From Labyrinthula sp. Ha (Eukaryota > Sar > Bigyra > Labyrinthulida > Labyrinthulaceae), in assembly GCA_015227615.1 (NCBI GenBank), contig JAALGZ010000066.1:1-64000 (forward strand): DNA of 64,000 bases, given 5' to 3'. The notes beneath the pieces are model-generated. The model made no database searches. It was not told the origin of the DNA and saw nothing but the letters and a program-made list of their open reading frames with translations. The position numbers and the translations under genes were made by a program. This document shows, piece after piece, positions 23,601-37,120 of the stretch (the first letter of the stretch is position 1; every line of letters starts with the position of its first letter).

Positions 23601-26559
23601 TAATTTGGGATGAAGAAATGAAGATGGCTTACACTGAGATGATCGAAGCCATTAAGCAAAGCATAGAACGTTCAATAGGGTATTATGATCCTGATCAAAA
23701 CATATATTTATTCACAGATGCTAGCGAGTTTTTCTATTCCCTTTTTATTACTCAAACGCAGAAGTCGTGGATGTTTATGATCCTTTTAAATCTAACTTTA
23801 GAGTTATTGCAATAAACTCAGGTGGCTTTGCTGGATCCCAAATCAATTGACACATTTCGTGCAAGGAGTTATTTCCAGTTCTTATGGCTATCAAAAAATA
23901 TCCCTTCTACTTACGTTTCAACGTGAAGGAAAAGATCTTATTTACAGATCATAAAAACTTAGTCAACATTATAAATCCTAGAGAGGTTAAATTAAAATCT
24001 CATGGATCCAGACTAAGTCGTTGGGCTCTTGATTTTATGGAAATAAACTTGCAAGCCTACCACTTGGAGGGGTATAAAAACATATCGGCGGACTGTTTGT
24101 CTCGCTGGCTAAATCCCAAGTATCATGAGGAAGTCGAAGAAGTTATTATTCAGAGGGCTATATTTAACTCAGAAGACCAAGATGATGAAATAGAATTTTG
24201 GAGAGTTATTGATGAAATGAACGTTTCCCCTTGGCATCCTGGCAGTTTGGACTTGGCTGAAAGAGGATGGGAAATAATTGACGACAAACTTATTTTAATG
24301 TTTCAAAGAAGAGATATAACTGAACTAGAAGTAGTAAAGAAGATGGAAGGAAAGGTGTATGTGACAAAAAGTATTCTACCTTTAGTGATCATGCACACCC
24401 ACTTTATATTTAACCACTCTTCAGTCAAGAAAGAAATCAATTTTATTAAAGAAAACTGCTATTTTGAGAAGGATATTTTTAGTTTGTTTAAAAAGGCAAT
24501 CATTGCATTTCACAGACAATGTATGCATTGCCAAAAACCTAGTCTTGTGATTAGGCGCCCGCTGAATGTTACAGTGTGGGGCAGTAAGGCTGGTGAAGTC
24601 TTACTGTCAGATTTTTTATATATTAACAAGAAAGGGTGGATTTTAACTTTAGTAGATTCGCTTACTAGAACTACTATATTGAAATATTGTGATAAAGCTA
24701 CCAGTGATAAAGTGGTTAGCATTTTATGGGACTGACACGCCATTTTCAGTTATTGCCTGCTTTTACTTTAGTTACGGACAGAGGTTCTCGTCTTACCTCT
24801 AAAGTTTTAGAACAGTTTCTAAAGAAGTCTGATTGTGCACATCAGTTTAGTGCTACTTATGTTAATCACACAGCAGGTGTGGTAGAAGTGCAAAATAAAA
24901 CTATTTTAAGGAACCTCAGATCTATAGTAAGCGAGTGGGGCCTAGGTGATGAAGAGTGATCAGATGTTTTACCCATGGTTCAGGCTTTTATCAACCAAAG
25001 CCCACTAACTTGCAGAGGTATGGAGATGAGCCCTTTACAGCTTATGATTGGTGTGGGAAAGAATGGATCACCGCTTGGGGCCGTGTATAAAGAGATGGAG
25101 AAACAGGATTACAATAAGTTGAAGGAAGCTTCTTTGGATTTGAGAAAGAAGATTATTGACTTAAAGGCGAAGGTTGATAAATGTGGATTAGAACATAGGA
25201 TGAAAGTGAATAATAGGAAGAATATGCGGGGAAAGTTAAAGCCTATATATTTTGGAGTAGGAGAGTTTGTTTGGCTTTCTGAAAAATAAGCTGGAGAAGG
25301 TAAAAGAGATAAGCTGAAACCTCGCTGGTGCGGACCGTATCAGGTCATTGAATGCATCAGTGAGCATATTTATGTTATTAAAGATGTGGATGGTAAAAAG
25401 AAAACTCGTCATTCTATGTTGCTGGCACCATACGCTCCAATAGGCTTTTTGCCTAATCCTGCTACGTCTTTGGTTTATAGGATGGACAAAGGCAAGTTAG
25501 AGCTAGATAAGTTGATGAAGCTTGTAAAAGATGATGAAGGAGAGTTGAAGTTTTTATGCAGATGGAGAGGGTTTTCAGAGAATGATGATACTTTTGAACC
25601 AGCTCTTACTATATTTGAGGACTTACCTCATCTTGTTACTGAGTTTTGTAGAGATAATATATCTCTTGAGACAATACAACTGACGGACTTTCTAATGACA
25701 GTGTATCCTGACTCAGAATATTTGGGACAAATTGAGACGCAAAGGAAGATCTTTGCAATGAATGAGAATGAAGTTAGTAGTTTTGAAGAGAAGCTTGTTT
25801 TTGGTAAGATACTTATTGACGAGAAAGAAAATTGGAACAGATTAAAGTGGTCGACTTTTGAATTACAGCCCTTACGAGTCGGATTATTAAGTAGAGGTTT
25901 TGGAAACTTTGAAGAGCTGAAACTTTTTATTCCTGGTAAAAGTAAGCAACAAATATATACGAAAATACAAAGAACTATGGGTAGGTAAAGTTTAAATATC
26001 TACCATGGATTGTATTTAGAATTGTTTGCATTGAGACAAGATAATTCAAGATGGAGAAGTGAGGACTATTTTGTACAGAAGAAACCCTTATCTGAAGGAA
26101 TGAAGTTACTGAGAAAGTATTTATTTAAATGGAAGTATGTTAGGAAGAGTGTAGAAAATCAACAAGAATATGAATTTCTTTTTATTGAAGTTTACAACCT
26201 AACCTATAGTGAAGGTGTTAAGGCTATGATGGATGGAATGATTTCTAATAAAAATAAGAAGTGGAGAGGTTTTCCAAGAATAACTGGAACACAAGAAGAA
26301 GCCTTACTTTATTTAAAGGGTTTGTGGTCTAAACTTAAGAAGCGTGAAAAGGAGGTTGAAAAAGAATTATATAAAGCGGAAGATTTACTTTTGAAGAAAA
26401 TTGTAATGCCAAGTAAGAAAGCTGATTTAATATTTACCGAAGGTGAAACAAATAATTTAGTGAAAGTGGAAAGTGAAAAAACGAACTTTATTGCTTTTCT
26501 TTGGAGAATACCTGAAGGATCATATTTTTATGCTGGTAAAGTTGAGGAGTTTTTGGATA

Positions 26560-27085
26560 GTCATAATGAAAAATATGAAGTGATTGTGGTTGATCCGCCT
26601 TGGCATACTTTTTCAGCGGATCCAGTTAGAGGTCCAGCTGTTAATTACAATGTAATGAAGGATTTTGATATAATAAATCTGAGTCTTAAAAGAATAATGG
26701 ATAAGACGACGATCTTTATTTGGGTGATTAGAGGGAAAGAACATGTAGTAGAGCAACTTTTTGAAGTTAATGGATTTAAGAAGCTAGGTCGTTTGGTATG
26801 GATAAAAACCAATGGTAAAGATAAAATTGTTTCTACTTTAGGAAACGTCACAATGAAGTGTACTGAAGAGTGTATCATTGGAGTTTATAATTCGTTTCCA
26901 AGAACTTTAATTCAACGCAATTTTGGTAAAGAAGTGTTTTATGGAAAGCGTTCTGGCAACGCTCAGAAGCCAACTGAATTTTATAGGCTGATTGAGAGTA
27001 ATTTTGAATCAGATACAGCTAAGTTGGAATTGTTTGGACGGAAAAATAACTTAAGAAATGGATGGTTAGTAGTTGGAGGTGAACT
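26560..27085 (+). other. MT-A70 adenine methyltransferase domain of element C
   Basis: The catalytic motif DPPW lies at 26592-26603 in VVDPPWHTF. FIWVIRGK, WIKTNGK, QKPTEFY and KLELFGR follow in the order and spacing of MT-A70 proteins, the last two matching the RKPDEI and KLELFGR motifs of METTL3/METTL4 relatives. About 180 codons before it lies a charged stretch, and before that the SANT-like and chromo domains. The sequence differs clearly from the domain in element A, so the two are related but old relatives, not recent copies. Known chemistry is S-adenosylmethionine-dependent N6 methylation of adenine; the substrate is unknown here. Confidence 0.88.
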
Positions 27086-27108
27086 TTAGTTGGAATCTGA
27101 AGGGGCAG

Positions 27109-27793
27109 TGTAACGTCTGATATTATGCCTATGATATATTCAGCTTCCTCTTGTAATATTTGGTGGAGTTTTTGTTATATTTTGGTCTTGGATCAAGTGT
27201 TGGTATGTAAGGTGTAGGTTTAGTTGTGAAATATTGTTGTACAACGATAACTGGGTGTTCAGGAGGTGTCTACTAAGTATCTATAGCAGCTATGAACCAT
27301 TTGTGGGTGTCTTTGATGTGTTTTATTGGGAGATATGGTCGATTTGAGTGAATTGAGAACCTAATTTGTTGTCTTTTCGCATTCGTATTACGTGGTAATT
27401 TTCGCCCGTCATGAGACCTAGGGGTGGTTTGTTCACTGATGTTTTTATGCTATGAATTTACATTTTGTGACATTCGTTGATATAAATTGGAAATGATATA
27501 TCGTTAGTCACGATTGAGGTATGACAATGTTAAGTAGGGATTTTAGTATATGTATTACATATGACATGGTATTGGAATTAAGTTGAAATATGGGGTATCA
27601 TATTATGCTTGGAATAGTTAGTGTAAATATAACCGTTAAGAAGAAGTAATAAGAAAGTTTTTTAAAGAGAGAAAAGAAAGAGAATATATTGTTAATTGTT
27701 TTACAAGAAAAAGTTTAAACTTATATATATCAAAACTAACGAATTTCCTGGGACGTGTAGCGTACATAAGTTATTCGCACGATGAACGCAATA
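27109..27793 (+). repeat. 3' LTR of element C
   Basis: Direct repeat of 19941-20624 with about 3% divergence, followed by the target duplication TATT. Confidence 0.85.
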
Positions 27794-27947
27794 TATTGTT
27801 ATCCTTTTTATTCCTCTTTTTGTTGGTTTTTCTTAAAACTGATTCACCTATGGCCAAATGTGGCATTTATTCTATCCAATATATTTCTAATAATTGACCA
27901 ATCATATTATATCACTATTCATGAAATACAAACCTCATAACAATACA
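27794..27947 (-). repeat. 3' LTR of element D, proximal piece
   Basis: Matches 37255-37408 with two visible differences and continues the LTR interrupted at 19940. On the minus strand it starts TGTATTGTT, right after the polypurine tract GGGAAGAGGGGGA. Confidence 0.85.
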
Positions 27948-27999
27948 TCCCCCTCTTCCCATAAATGCGTGACTCCACTTTGTCTAAGCACTAACTGTA

Positions 28000-28570
28000 T
28001 TTCATAACTCCTTCCGAGCTCGTTCGAATTCACCCGTCCCCCCAGCTGTAGCCATCCTTTGCGCAAGCCGCTCAAGCGCGCAAATATTTCCATAAGTATC
28101 GCGCCATCTCCGAATGCACGCCTTATCCATTCCAAGACTACCAACGGCTTTATTCCTTCATGACTTCGATCATCGAAGAGCACTTTCCTTTCCTGAATAG
28201 CTGCCATCTCTAACTCCCCTAGAGCATCGCACCTTTTGAAAAGTACAACACTTCGTGTGATCGCGGGAATAATCGTCCAAGCGATCCCCTTATTTTTCCT
28301 CGGCGAGTCATCTTTATCCATGTCCAGGTATGGAATATTTCGTACCCTGCGCTTTCCATAAATTGAAAGACGCGCCTAAGTTCCTGGCGCGGTATCCATA
28401 CTGCTGCGAACCGCGGTCGTATGTCTGCGATTCCAAAGTCCCTGAATTCTTCGTCACTTGCCGACTCTACTCCTTCTCGGTGTTCCCTTCCCGACAGGTC
28501 AACTAATAGCAAGTCCACCGTAGCTAAACCTTGCGTTTTCTGGCGCCAATCAAAGCTGTAGGGGTCTATA
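28000..28570 (-). other. MT-A70-like domain of element D
   Basis: Assigned from its place after the chromodomain and SANT domain, as in elements A and C, and from family-like segments in order: FAAVWIPR for the hydrophobic FMWV strand, WTWIKMTRRGK for the W-K-TN-G loop, HEVLYFSKG for the HE-C-LVG strand, then LMEIFAR followed by GWLQLGG for the C-terminal KLELFGR...W..LG signature. It is more diverged than the copies in A and C, so the call rests on overall order and the C-terminal half. Confidence 0.68.
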
Positions 28571-31500
28571 TTATACCACATCTTTTCTGGAGGTAGTATG
28601 CAGCCCCTTACGGCTATTCCGTCTTTTTCGAAATCTATATCAAATATACGCCCTGTCCTTTGAATCATAGTGAACTGTACTTCTCCATCAAAAGACACCA
28701 GGTAGCGCCATTTTGCGCTCTGCTCAATTTCTTGTGCGTAATTTGTCAGAGACACAGGCGTCTGCGCATGTTCCGCGTGGCGTTCATACCTTACTCGGAA
28801 CCCACCGACTCCCCATTCTGACACCTTTTCCTCTTCAAACGCCAGTACCATAGTCCTTATTAACTCAGGGTACTGTTTTAATTTCTCGCATATCCGCGCC
28901 GCCCTCCTTACGTAGTCTGCCGCCTTCTGTCTATGTCTCCGTAAATCCTCCGCGTATTCTGGCGTAAATTCTTTTGCCACTTCCTCATTAGCGAGCGCCA
29001 ATGCTTGCTCACAATCCGCAAAGCGCCTAGTACATCGAAAATCGGCGCGGCTAATCCGTTCGCTAGATTTCCGTGCCTTTTCGATGTCCCAATATTCTCC
29101 CCCTATTTCTTCAAGATCCAGCCGACCCAGTCGTTGCTGGATATAATACTGTGTCATCGCTTTGGTTTTGTGTGGCAAGTACAATTGATATTTATCGTAC
29201 CTACCTACCCCAAACTTCAAGACCAACTTCCTTAACTCCTGCTTCTCTTCTTTTGTCCAACCCTTTGCCGGCGCGACTTGTCTCCGCTCGGCAAATGGTC
29301 GCGTCTCCAGTTTGTCCAAATGCCTTCGCCAGGCGCCAGATCCAAAAACACGCCTTATTACACCATCCGTCGCGTGGTGTGCAGCAACAAGCGCCTGCTT
29401 GGCTCTTTTGCGCATTTTATTTTGACTTAGCCTACGCTTCTCTTTACCCAAGTGTTCAAGTAATGCATTGCGAACATCCTCATACATAACTTGAACAGGT
29501 TCCCAGGTATTATCCTCTCGGCGGAAACCTCTCCATCTTACCTCTACTACATACTCCGCCAAGTGCGGATCATATTTTACATCTCTAAACTCCGCGACCT
29601 CAAGATGCTTAAAGTTTCCAACGTAAATTTTTCTGAGCGCCTCCGACGGGACAAAGCCGCTTGGTTCATAGAAGTATAGGCGGCTTCCATGAACTTCTGT
29701 TGCCTTGCCATCTAGCGCCTTAATTTTATATACATTCTTCGATATTGTTTCCACTATTTGCACCGGGCCCGACCACTCAAGCGCCAATTTATCGCGCTCC
29801 CTGAGGGTTCCCTTAGAGGACAGTAGAAACCAGTCCCCTATGTTACATTGAAGGAGCGCTGGGTCTACTGCGCTCTTCTTTCTTTTGTTGCTTAATATTT
29901 TCTGAAACTCCACATACTTCGCAACTTTCTTCGCATAGTCATCCAAGCGTTTCCTAAAAGCCACACTCAGCTTATACAAGACATCAGCATCGATACTAAC
30001 TAGCGTACTTGCGCCCTTTCGAATTCTTTCTACCAAAGACGGAAGTCCCGCTGGTTCAATATATTGACGCTCCGGGTTCACATATAAGAACAGTTCGTAC
30101 ACCGTCGGCGCATTTTTTCGACCAGGTATCTATCGTGAAGGCACCGGCAATTCGTTCATTGCGCCTTGTATCTTATTTAATATTTTTGGCCACTCATCTT
30201 CATTGAGCCTGTATTCACTGACCAGACTCTTTAGAAAATTCAGTACCTTCTTATTCACTACTTCCACTTCTCCGTTCGTCCAGCTCGCGTAAGATACTGC
30301 GAAGCTTTGCGAAAATCGAAGTTCCTTCCTTAGCGCCGTCATTAAAGAATTCACGAAATGACTTCCGCGATCTGTAACAAGCGTAAAGTCCTTTTCCAAC
30401 TTATAACTCGCTGCAAATCTCTCAAGCGCTTCTATAACCGCCTGCGTATCCGGCGTTTTCGTATGCGTTAGCTCCATAAATCTGCTGAAGGCATCCGTCA
30501 ATACTAGGATATGCCCCATTCGGTTTACGCATAAAAAGTCTGCTACCAAAGTTTCCCGCGGGCGCCTAGCTCTTGTAACTAGGCTATATGTTGTTTTTAT
30601 TGCTTTAGGGAGTCTGCGACAATGTATACAGTTGTCCCTAAACGCTCGTATCAATTCCACCATCTTTTTCCATGGGGTGTCTCCCCTCAGTATGCGCTCC
30701 ATAGCGGCGGGAATTCTCCACTCAAATCTAGCCGCTTCCGCTATGTCAGCTTCGAGAGAACCATGCTTGTTCGCTAGGGTATGTGAACAAGTTGGCGCTC
30801 CAGAAGTGACGCCGTTAAGATGATTTCCCCGACAACTTCTTAATCCTAGAGGTTCTAGTAATCATCTCCTTTTTCTGCGCCTCGATAACTTCCGCTTCTG
30901 TTAGCGGCGCCCAATCGCCTTCAAAATATGGGTTAAATACTGATACCCTATATTTATCCAGTGTCCTTAGTGACGCGTAAATCTTCTTTTCCATCTGTTG
31001 TTTAGGCCTAAGGTGGTTGACCCTTATCGTCACCTTCCTTATATTTGCCGTCGTGTTATCTTCCTCTTCCGATGTTGAATAAGTTTCCGTCTCAATGTAA
31101 TGCGCCACTCCCGTGTCGCTAACATCGGACGGAACTTCACTCGGCCATGTCGCGAAATCTTCCGACAACCTTTTCCACTCTTCTTCCAAGTACTCTTTCC
31201 GAATCTGACGCTCTACCTCTCTCATAAGATCTGTTCTACCTTCTGGCGGCGCCGGCTTTCTGAGGATTCTTCTAATTATATGTTTCTGCTGCGCCAAAGA
31301 TGGCTGCACGAAGTATCTTGCGCCTATATCCCTTTCTAGTCCATGCACCCATTGCGCCTTTTTAGGCTGCAAGAGGTCAGGCGTCCATCCTTCGAAATCC
31401 CTCTTAATTCTGAAGTACAGGTCCTCTTCGCCTAGGAGTGAGCCGTCCCTTGCCGTGTATATTGACAGGGCGTCGACCACCGCCTCCTTGAGCCATTTCC

Positions 31501-34500
31501 TTATTTTGGCTTCAGTTTCCTCCTGGCGCATCTTGGAAATCTTCCTTAGACGCTTTTCTGCACACGCCAGAACAGGTACTTCCGTTTCTGCGTTCTGCGC
31601 ATGCATTTTCACTATGTGAACGGCCGCCACGTTACTCTCTTCCGTTGGCGCCGCCCATCTTGTAAGCATGTCCGCGAATATATTGCTATCTCCGTCAACG
31701 TGGTGGATGTCCACCAGCACATGTTGAAGAATCACCATCAATCGCTGCAGGCGGTTAACGTGTCCATGGTTTATTTTTGACCCACCTTGTAATATCGCCT
31801 TCAGGTTGAGGTGATCTGTATATACTTGCACCGCTGTCGGGTGAAACGGCAATAGGTATGAGAGATTATTAAAGATACGAATTATAGGGTACAGTTCTTT
31901 GTGACATATACCCCACACAAGCTGACTTGCGTCAAATTTTCCGCTAAAAAACATCATCGGATAGACTGTCTTTTTTAACAAGTCTTTTCCACGCTCCTCT
32001 TGGCGCGCCTGAAATAAAATAGCGCTGTGGCATTTATCCGACGCATCGGTCACCAAAATTAAGTCCATGTTTCGATCGTAGTGTTGTAACCGTGCTTTCG
32101 CGGCTTTCGCCAATCTCTGCTTAAAGCGCTTAAATGCCGCCTCTAATTCTTCGTTCCATAAAATTCGCTTCTTCTCTTTTAAAAGCTTTTTCTTCTTTCC
32201 TTTCATTTCTGGGTAGAACAACATAATTTTATCTCTAAGTTCTGCCATTTCGGGAACTGCTGGTGTCAACCATTGCGCCAAGTGTAAGAGCTTTGCTAAC
32301 TCATATACATACTCAGGCTTTGGGACAAGTAAAATTTTTTCATAATATTTCTTCGAAAAATTCCATCCGCCATTCTGCAGAACCCTTCCGCAATACTCAA
32401 TACTTGTTGCGAATAATATTGATTTTGTCGGGCTTATTCTGACCTTCCACTTCCGCAAATTGCGCAAAACATCCACCAATATTTTGATGTAGCGCCTAAA
32501 ATCCTTCGCATGTATTAACGTATCGTCAATCCATTGCACGATTCCGTTGCCCTCCTTATTGTAATTTCCTGCCGTGATATGATCCACCATGCGCTGGTGA
32601 AAGAATACCGGCGTCGAATGATATCCCATCGGCGCAAATTGTAATTGAAATACATCGTAGGTAGTCATAAGGTTAAAGTACTTCTTAGCGCGATCCGTAA
32701 TCGCTAGTTGGTCGAACCCGCTTACTACGTCTAAACATCCGTAGAACCGCGCCGGCGCTGTATTGCCTAGCTGCGTCTCCAGTATGGGAAGTATATTCAC
32801 ATCCCTGTGCAGTACCTTGTTTACTGCAACCAGGTCCAACACCATGCGCCAGGTATTATTCTTCTTAGGGACTGCAAAGACAACCGACCCATAAATCGCT
32901 TGTCGGATTTTCTTTTCCTTCTCGACCATTCCGTCTAGTTTTTCTTTCACAAACTCCGCCTTTCCAGGCCCGAGCGGCCGGGGCGCCAGCATCTTAAATT
33001 CTGCGCCTTCCTTTGGCACAACGTCCATAGGCGGCAAAAGGCTAATTTTTATTTGCGACGCGCTTGTCGCAAAAACATCTTCATACTTGAAGCATAGATC
33101 CATCAGCCGCCTGCGCTGGTCTTCATTAGTGTCGCCAGCGGCTTCTACCATTTTTACTATCGCCTCGCGTATTTCAGCCTTTTCCGGCTGCGCTTGATAG
33201 AGCGCATTCCCTTCAGGAAGCATTAATTGCTCCAGGTTATCTTTGTCAACAACATCCTTGTTTTGCTTCAGGTGTATGGTTTCCCCAAATGGAATCCCAT
33301 TCGCATTTCCATCGCGCAGACGTTTACTAAAGTCGATTGACGCCGCCCTGATGGCCGGGGTATCCTTGAGTACTTCCATTTTTCCTCCTCCTAGCTGCCT
33401 TATCATTGCCGCCAGGCGCAATCTAGGTAACCTAAAACCTGTGAGAAACTGCACGTCTTTTGACCTTTGACGCCGCAGTTTCCTTAGGTCCAGGTTCCTC
33501 GTAAAAATAAAGTATGAATTTATAACTAAATCTCCGTTGGCGTCTTCGTCCAACACCTTTACCGTTTCAGCTAAAGTATATCCATATTTCGCGAAGTTAG
33601 AAATTGAAGTAAGCATTAATCTTAAGTCCACTTCGACCACAAACAATTGATATACTCTAGAAAGTTGTCCAAGTTCCCTCGACATCAGCGCATCTACAAC
33701 CTCGGCGCTATTAGCAAAACAACTTGAACAAACCTTCAGGCACGCGGTATCGCTTTCCGCCCCGCTGCCGACTTCCTTGGCGTTCTGGTGCGGCATCAAT
33801 CCCGCCTCTTCTAGCGCGGGAGCTCCTACAAGTAATTCCTTCCACTTCTCATCATCCACCAGGAATACTTTAACTCTACGAAAATCGCGCTTCCAAATTC
33901 CGCCTACGCGCATCTCAAGATCGGCGTAACCCACCTTAGTCACGCGGAGATCCGTCGTGCCATCGGCTAAGGTAATCTTCTCCTTAACGTCCTTTATGGA
34001 GTCCATCATCCATGCATGCTTATACAACGAAGCTACGCTCTCATCCGCGCCACTGTCAAGGATCGCGTTTGGAATGCGATCGCATGACGCAGTGTGGTGG
34101 ATGGTAACTCCATTTCTTGCTGTTATTCTTACCGAGACATTCAGGCGCCTCATAAATCCGCGCTCTTTATTCTTCTTTCGGTCATCCCCCGGCGCCGGCA
34201 GCGCTAAAAAAGACCTGCGACCTTCGCGTTCGGCCCCTTCATTCCTTCTAAATGATCTGTTCTCAAATGGGGAGCGTCTGTTGTATCCTCGCGCCCTGTT
34301 GTATCCGCGGTTCGCCTGTCTTCCTCTATATGGGCTACGTGACCGCGATTTGCGCCTCGGGTACTTCCTACTTCTTTTAACCGATTCCTCCGAAGAAGTT
34401 GAATACCTTCTATTTTTCTTCTTTCTTTCTCCTTTTGACTTTGGCGCAGCTCTCCTTAAATCTGAAGTCCTCGGTACATCATCCGCTACACTTGGCGGCG

Positions 34501-36904
34501 CAATCGTGACTTCACCTTCCATGTTTAACCTAGCATCATAGATGTCTTGAATAAGCTTCTTCCATTCATGAAGCGAATCCGCCAGCTTAGATCCTGGCGC
34601 CTCCAGCTTTGCCTTAATACGGTCATCTTTTAGCCTCAGCTGGAGCGGAAGGCGCTTGTTTAGCGTCCTCAAGATCTCAAACCTTTGGCTATTTTCCGTG
34701 AGCTGATTCCACTTAATGCATCCCGTCGCGCTGTTCATGTAGTTATTAAGGCGCTCTAGGAATGCGCCTTCGCTAGGCCATGTAACCTTTTCTACGATCG
34801 TACGGAGAGTGTCCTCCCCTTCGTATGCTTCATGCTCCCTCATATACTTCTCGAGGTAAGCCACAAGACCTTCTTTCGTTACCCCGGCGCGTGAAAGACT
34901 CTGCTTTAATTCCGGGTCCACGTGGATCCAAAGATTAGGCTCCTTCTCATTCTCGTAAACCTCTAGGTATGCTTCGCGCATATCCAGCATTGCCCTAATA
35001 TCCTTGACCTTCAGTGACGTAAGGGTCTTAAACTTTCCTCCCGTATTCTTCCATTGGCGGTCGCGTCTGGCGCTCTCGTCACGGCGCGCTCTAAGTTCTT
35101 CGGACCTACGCGATTCTTCCGAGCCATTCGCATTCCTTTCTAGACTTCGGACACTCGTCTCCGTCAGCTTTTCCAACAGCGCTGCCATACTATTAAGTCT
35201 AGTTTCTAAGGTATGGACACTGCCCTGCGTCGTCGCTGCAATAGATCTTACCTCAGCAAAAACGAAAATCGTTCCGGTCTGCGTCATCTGTGAACCAGGG
35301 TTCGAATAGCGACGTTGCGCCTTCTCAACGACGCTGTCCCTGTCAAATACTTCTTGCTGGAGACCCTGGTTCTTCAGCTTCTCAGCTTGATATAGGCCCT
35401 TTAGGTTCTTTACTTCATCTAGAAGCCGTTTCATTTCATCCTTGTGTTTTTTCTTAGCTTCCTTTACCGCCATCTTCATTAGCGCCGTGTTCTTGTCACG
35501 CAACACGTTTTCCGCCGCATGAGCTTGCGCCCTTAGTCTCTCGTTTTTATTCGTCAGACTGTCGATACGGGAATGAAGCCTGCTTTCCTTATTGGTCAGC
35601 TGATGCTCTGACCTCCTCACCTTCGGTTTTGGCGCTAGCAACGACTTTTCGACATGCGGGTCCGCCTTAACTACCCACCTGAAAAGCTTTACACGTCTTG
35701 GCCTAGTCGGGTCTTCTCTAATCCCAACATTCGGCCTCGACAGTCTTCCATTCAACACCGCCAGCCCTCTATCAGCCATATATTGTATGTTGGGCGCAAT
35801 AACTTCGCCGCTTGAATGGAAGAACCACGTCGGCGTGTTTGTAGCTAACAACCTAATCAGCGCCCTCTTTCTCATGCTGGCTAATTGGCCAAACGAAACT
35901 TCCTTATTCTCTCGGAAGTTTGGAACGGCCGCCAGCATGTGCGCCACTCTCTCAGTAAGCGGAACATCATCAACTTCCGCTTCCGATAGCGCTATCATAA
36001 GTAAGAGAGGGAACTTCGAAGATCGATGAACATTCTTGCTCTCAAGCATATCCACTGCTCTCTGCCCGTCCATCTTCTTTTGCGCCTCGCGCAAATCATC
36101 CTCACATACCACGTATATACTCGGCGTAAAGTAGCGTGGGACTTTCGTATAAAATTCGCAATCCCTCTTCGCTAGGCTCTTCTTACGCGGCTTCTTTGGC
36201 GTCTTCTTGCCGCCGCTCCCCGGCGCGTCCCCCGTTAAATCTGTTTCAGCGCCCCCTTTGCTTGAGGGTATCCTCTCTTTCGGGGACGAGGCGGGTGGCG
36301 CCGCCTTCTTGGTGGGCGTTCTTTCTTCACGCGGCGGAGAGGGAAATATCAATTGTTGCGCCGCCTCTAGTATTTCCGACCTTTTTGGGGAAGATATGAA
36401 CTTCTTCTGAGGTTGTTTCTTTCCTACCACTCCACTACGAGGCGCGGATTCACTATCCGGAAAGGCGACTTTTTCTACCCCTATGGGTCTGATAGACTCG
36501 GTTAAAGTTACAACTTCATTGCTGCGCCTTGAAGTTGCGCTCACTGCTTCTTCATCTTCTCGCTCACTTCCACTCGTCATATCGTCCGAGTTCTCATCAT
36601 TATCTGCGCCGTTCGCGCCACTTACTTCGGCGCCGCTTCCTTCCTGTAATAATAGCTCTTCGGTGGATATGTTCGGCCCTCCGGCGACTCCTCTTCGATC
36701 AGGGCTACCCGTACCCGTCACTACCAGGTTGAGGTGGTGCGCCTCGTCGGCCGTGCGTTTCTCTCCCGCCGGAGTTACTACGTCTTCCGCCTCGGCGCTA
36801 GCGGCATTTTCAGCGCCTAATTCCTCCGCCTGTGCGGGTGCCTCTTCGTCTGCCGCGCCTCGAGCCTCTTTGTCTCTAGCAGCGCTCTCGTCTCGATCGA
36901 TCTC

Positions 36905-36995
36905 ATCTCGATCACTCTCGTCTTGAACATTCTCGTTTTGAGCATTCTCGTCTTGAACGTTCTCGTCTTGAACGTTCTCGTCTTGAATGTTCTTG
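36905..36995 (-). repeat. 15-bp tandem repeat in gag of element D
   Basis: A 15-bp unit (GAACGTTCTCGTCTT on the plus strand) is repeated about five to six times with small changes. It encodes a repeated V-Q-D-E-N peptide near the gag N-terminus, in a very acidic stretch. It looks like simple replication slippage. Confidence 0.7.
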
Positions 36996-37108
36996 TCCTG
37001 AGCTTCTTCCTCTCTTCTCAGCCTCTCCTCTTCCTCTTTCTTCTTTATCTTGTCTCTTCTTGTATTTCTCTTTTGCCTGTCCGTCATCCTATTTCTGCCG
37101 ACAAATTA

Positions 37109-37120
37109 TTGAAATTTCAA
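37109..37120 (-). promoter_or_regulatory. palindrome at the primer-site position, element D
   Basis: TTGAAATTTCAA, a perfect 12-bp palindrome, directly abuts the inner edge of the 5' LTR (37121). It stands where a tRNA primer site is expected. Elements A and C show other palindromes in the same place. Confidence 0.5.

Larger units (their letters stand above)
19941..27793 (+). mobile_element. Ty3-type LTR retroelement C with MT-A70 module
   Basis: The LTRs are 19941-20624 (684 bp) and 27109-27793 (685 bp), about 3% apart (roughly 20 substitutions and 3 indels by eye). The target duplication TATT at 19937-19940 and 27794-27797 shows that C inserted into the 3' LTR of element D. Parts: gag from 20719; protease about 21970-22270 (LLDSGA); reverse transcriptase about 22750-23400 with QWIDDS near 23231; RNase H about 23690-24020 (FTDASEF); integrase about 24360-25250 (VTDRGSR, AGVVEVQ); chromodomain about 25470-25660; SANT-like about 25840-25990; MT-A70 about 26560-27085. 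A purine tract (GAAGGGGCAG) precedes the 3' LTR. Broken, with about seven interruptions, more than A, B or D. Confidence 0.88.

Noticed and set aside
36905-36995. CRISPR-like array
   Set aside because: The 15-bp units are directly adjacent without spacers, in frame, and encode a simple peptide repeat in gag.
28219-37087. Many plus-strand open stretches inside element D (for example 29073-29489, 33957-34541, 36483-36926)
   Set aside because: They are mirror readings of the GC-rich minus-strand coding region; their products are low-complexity S/L/R-rich with no motif.
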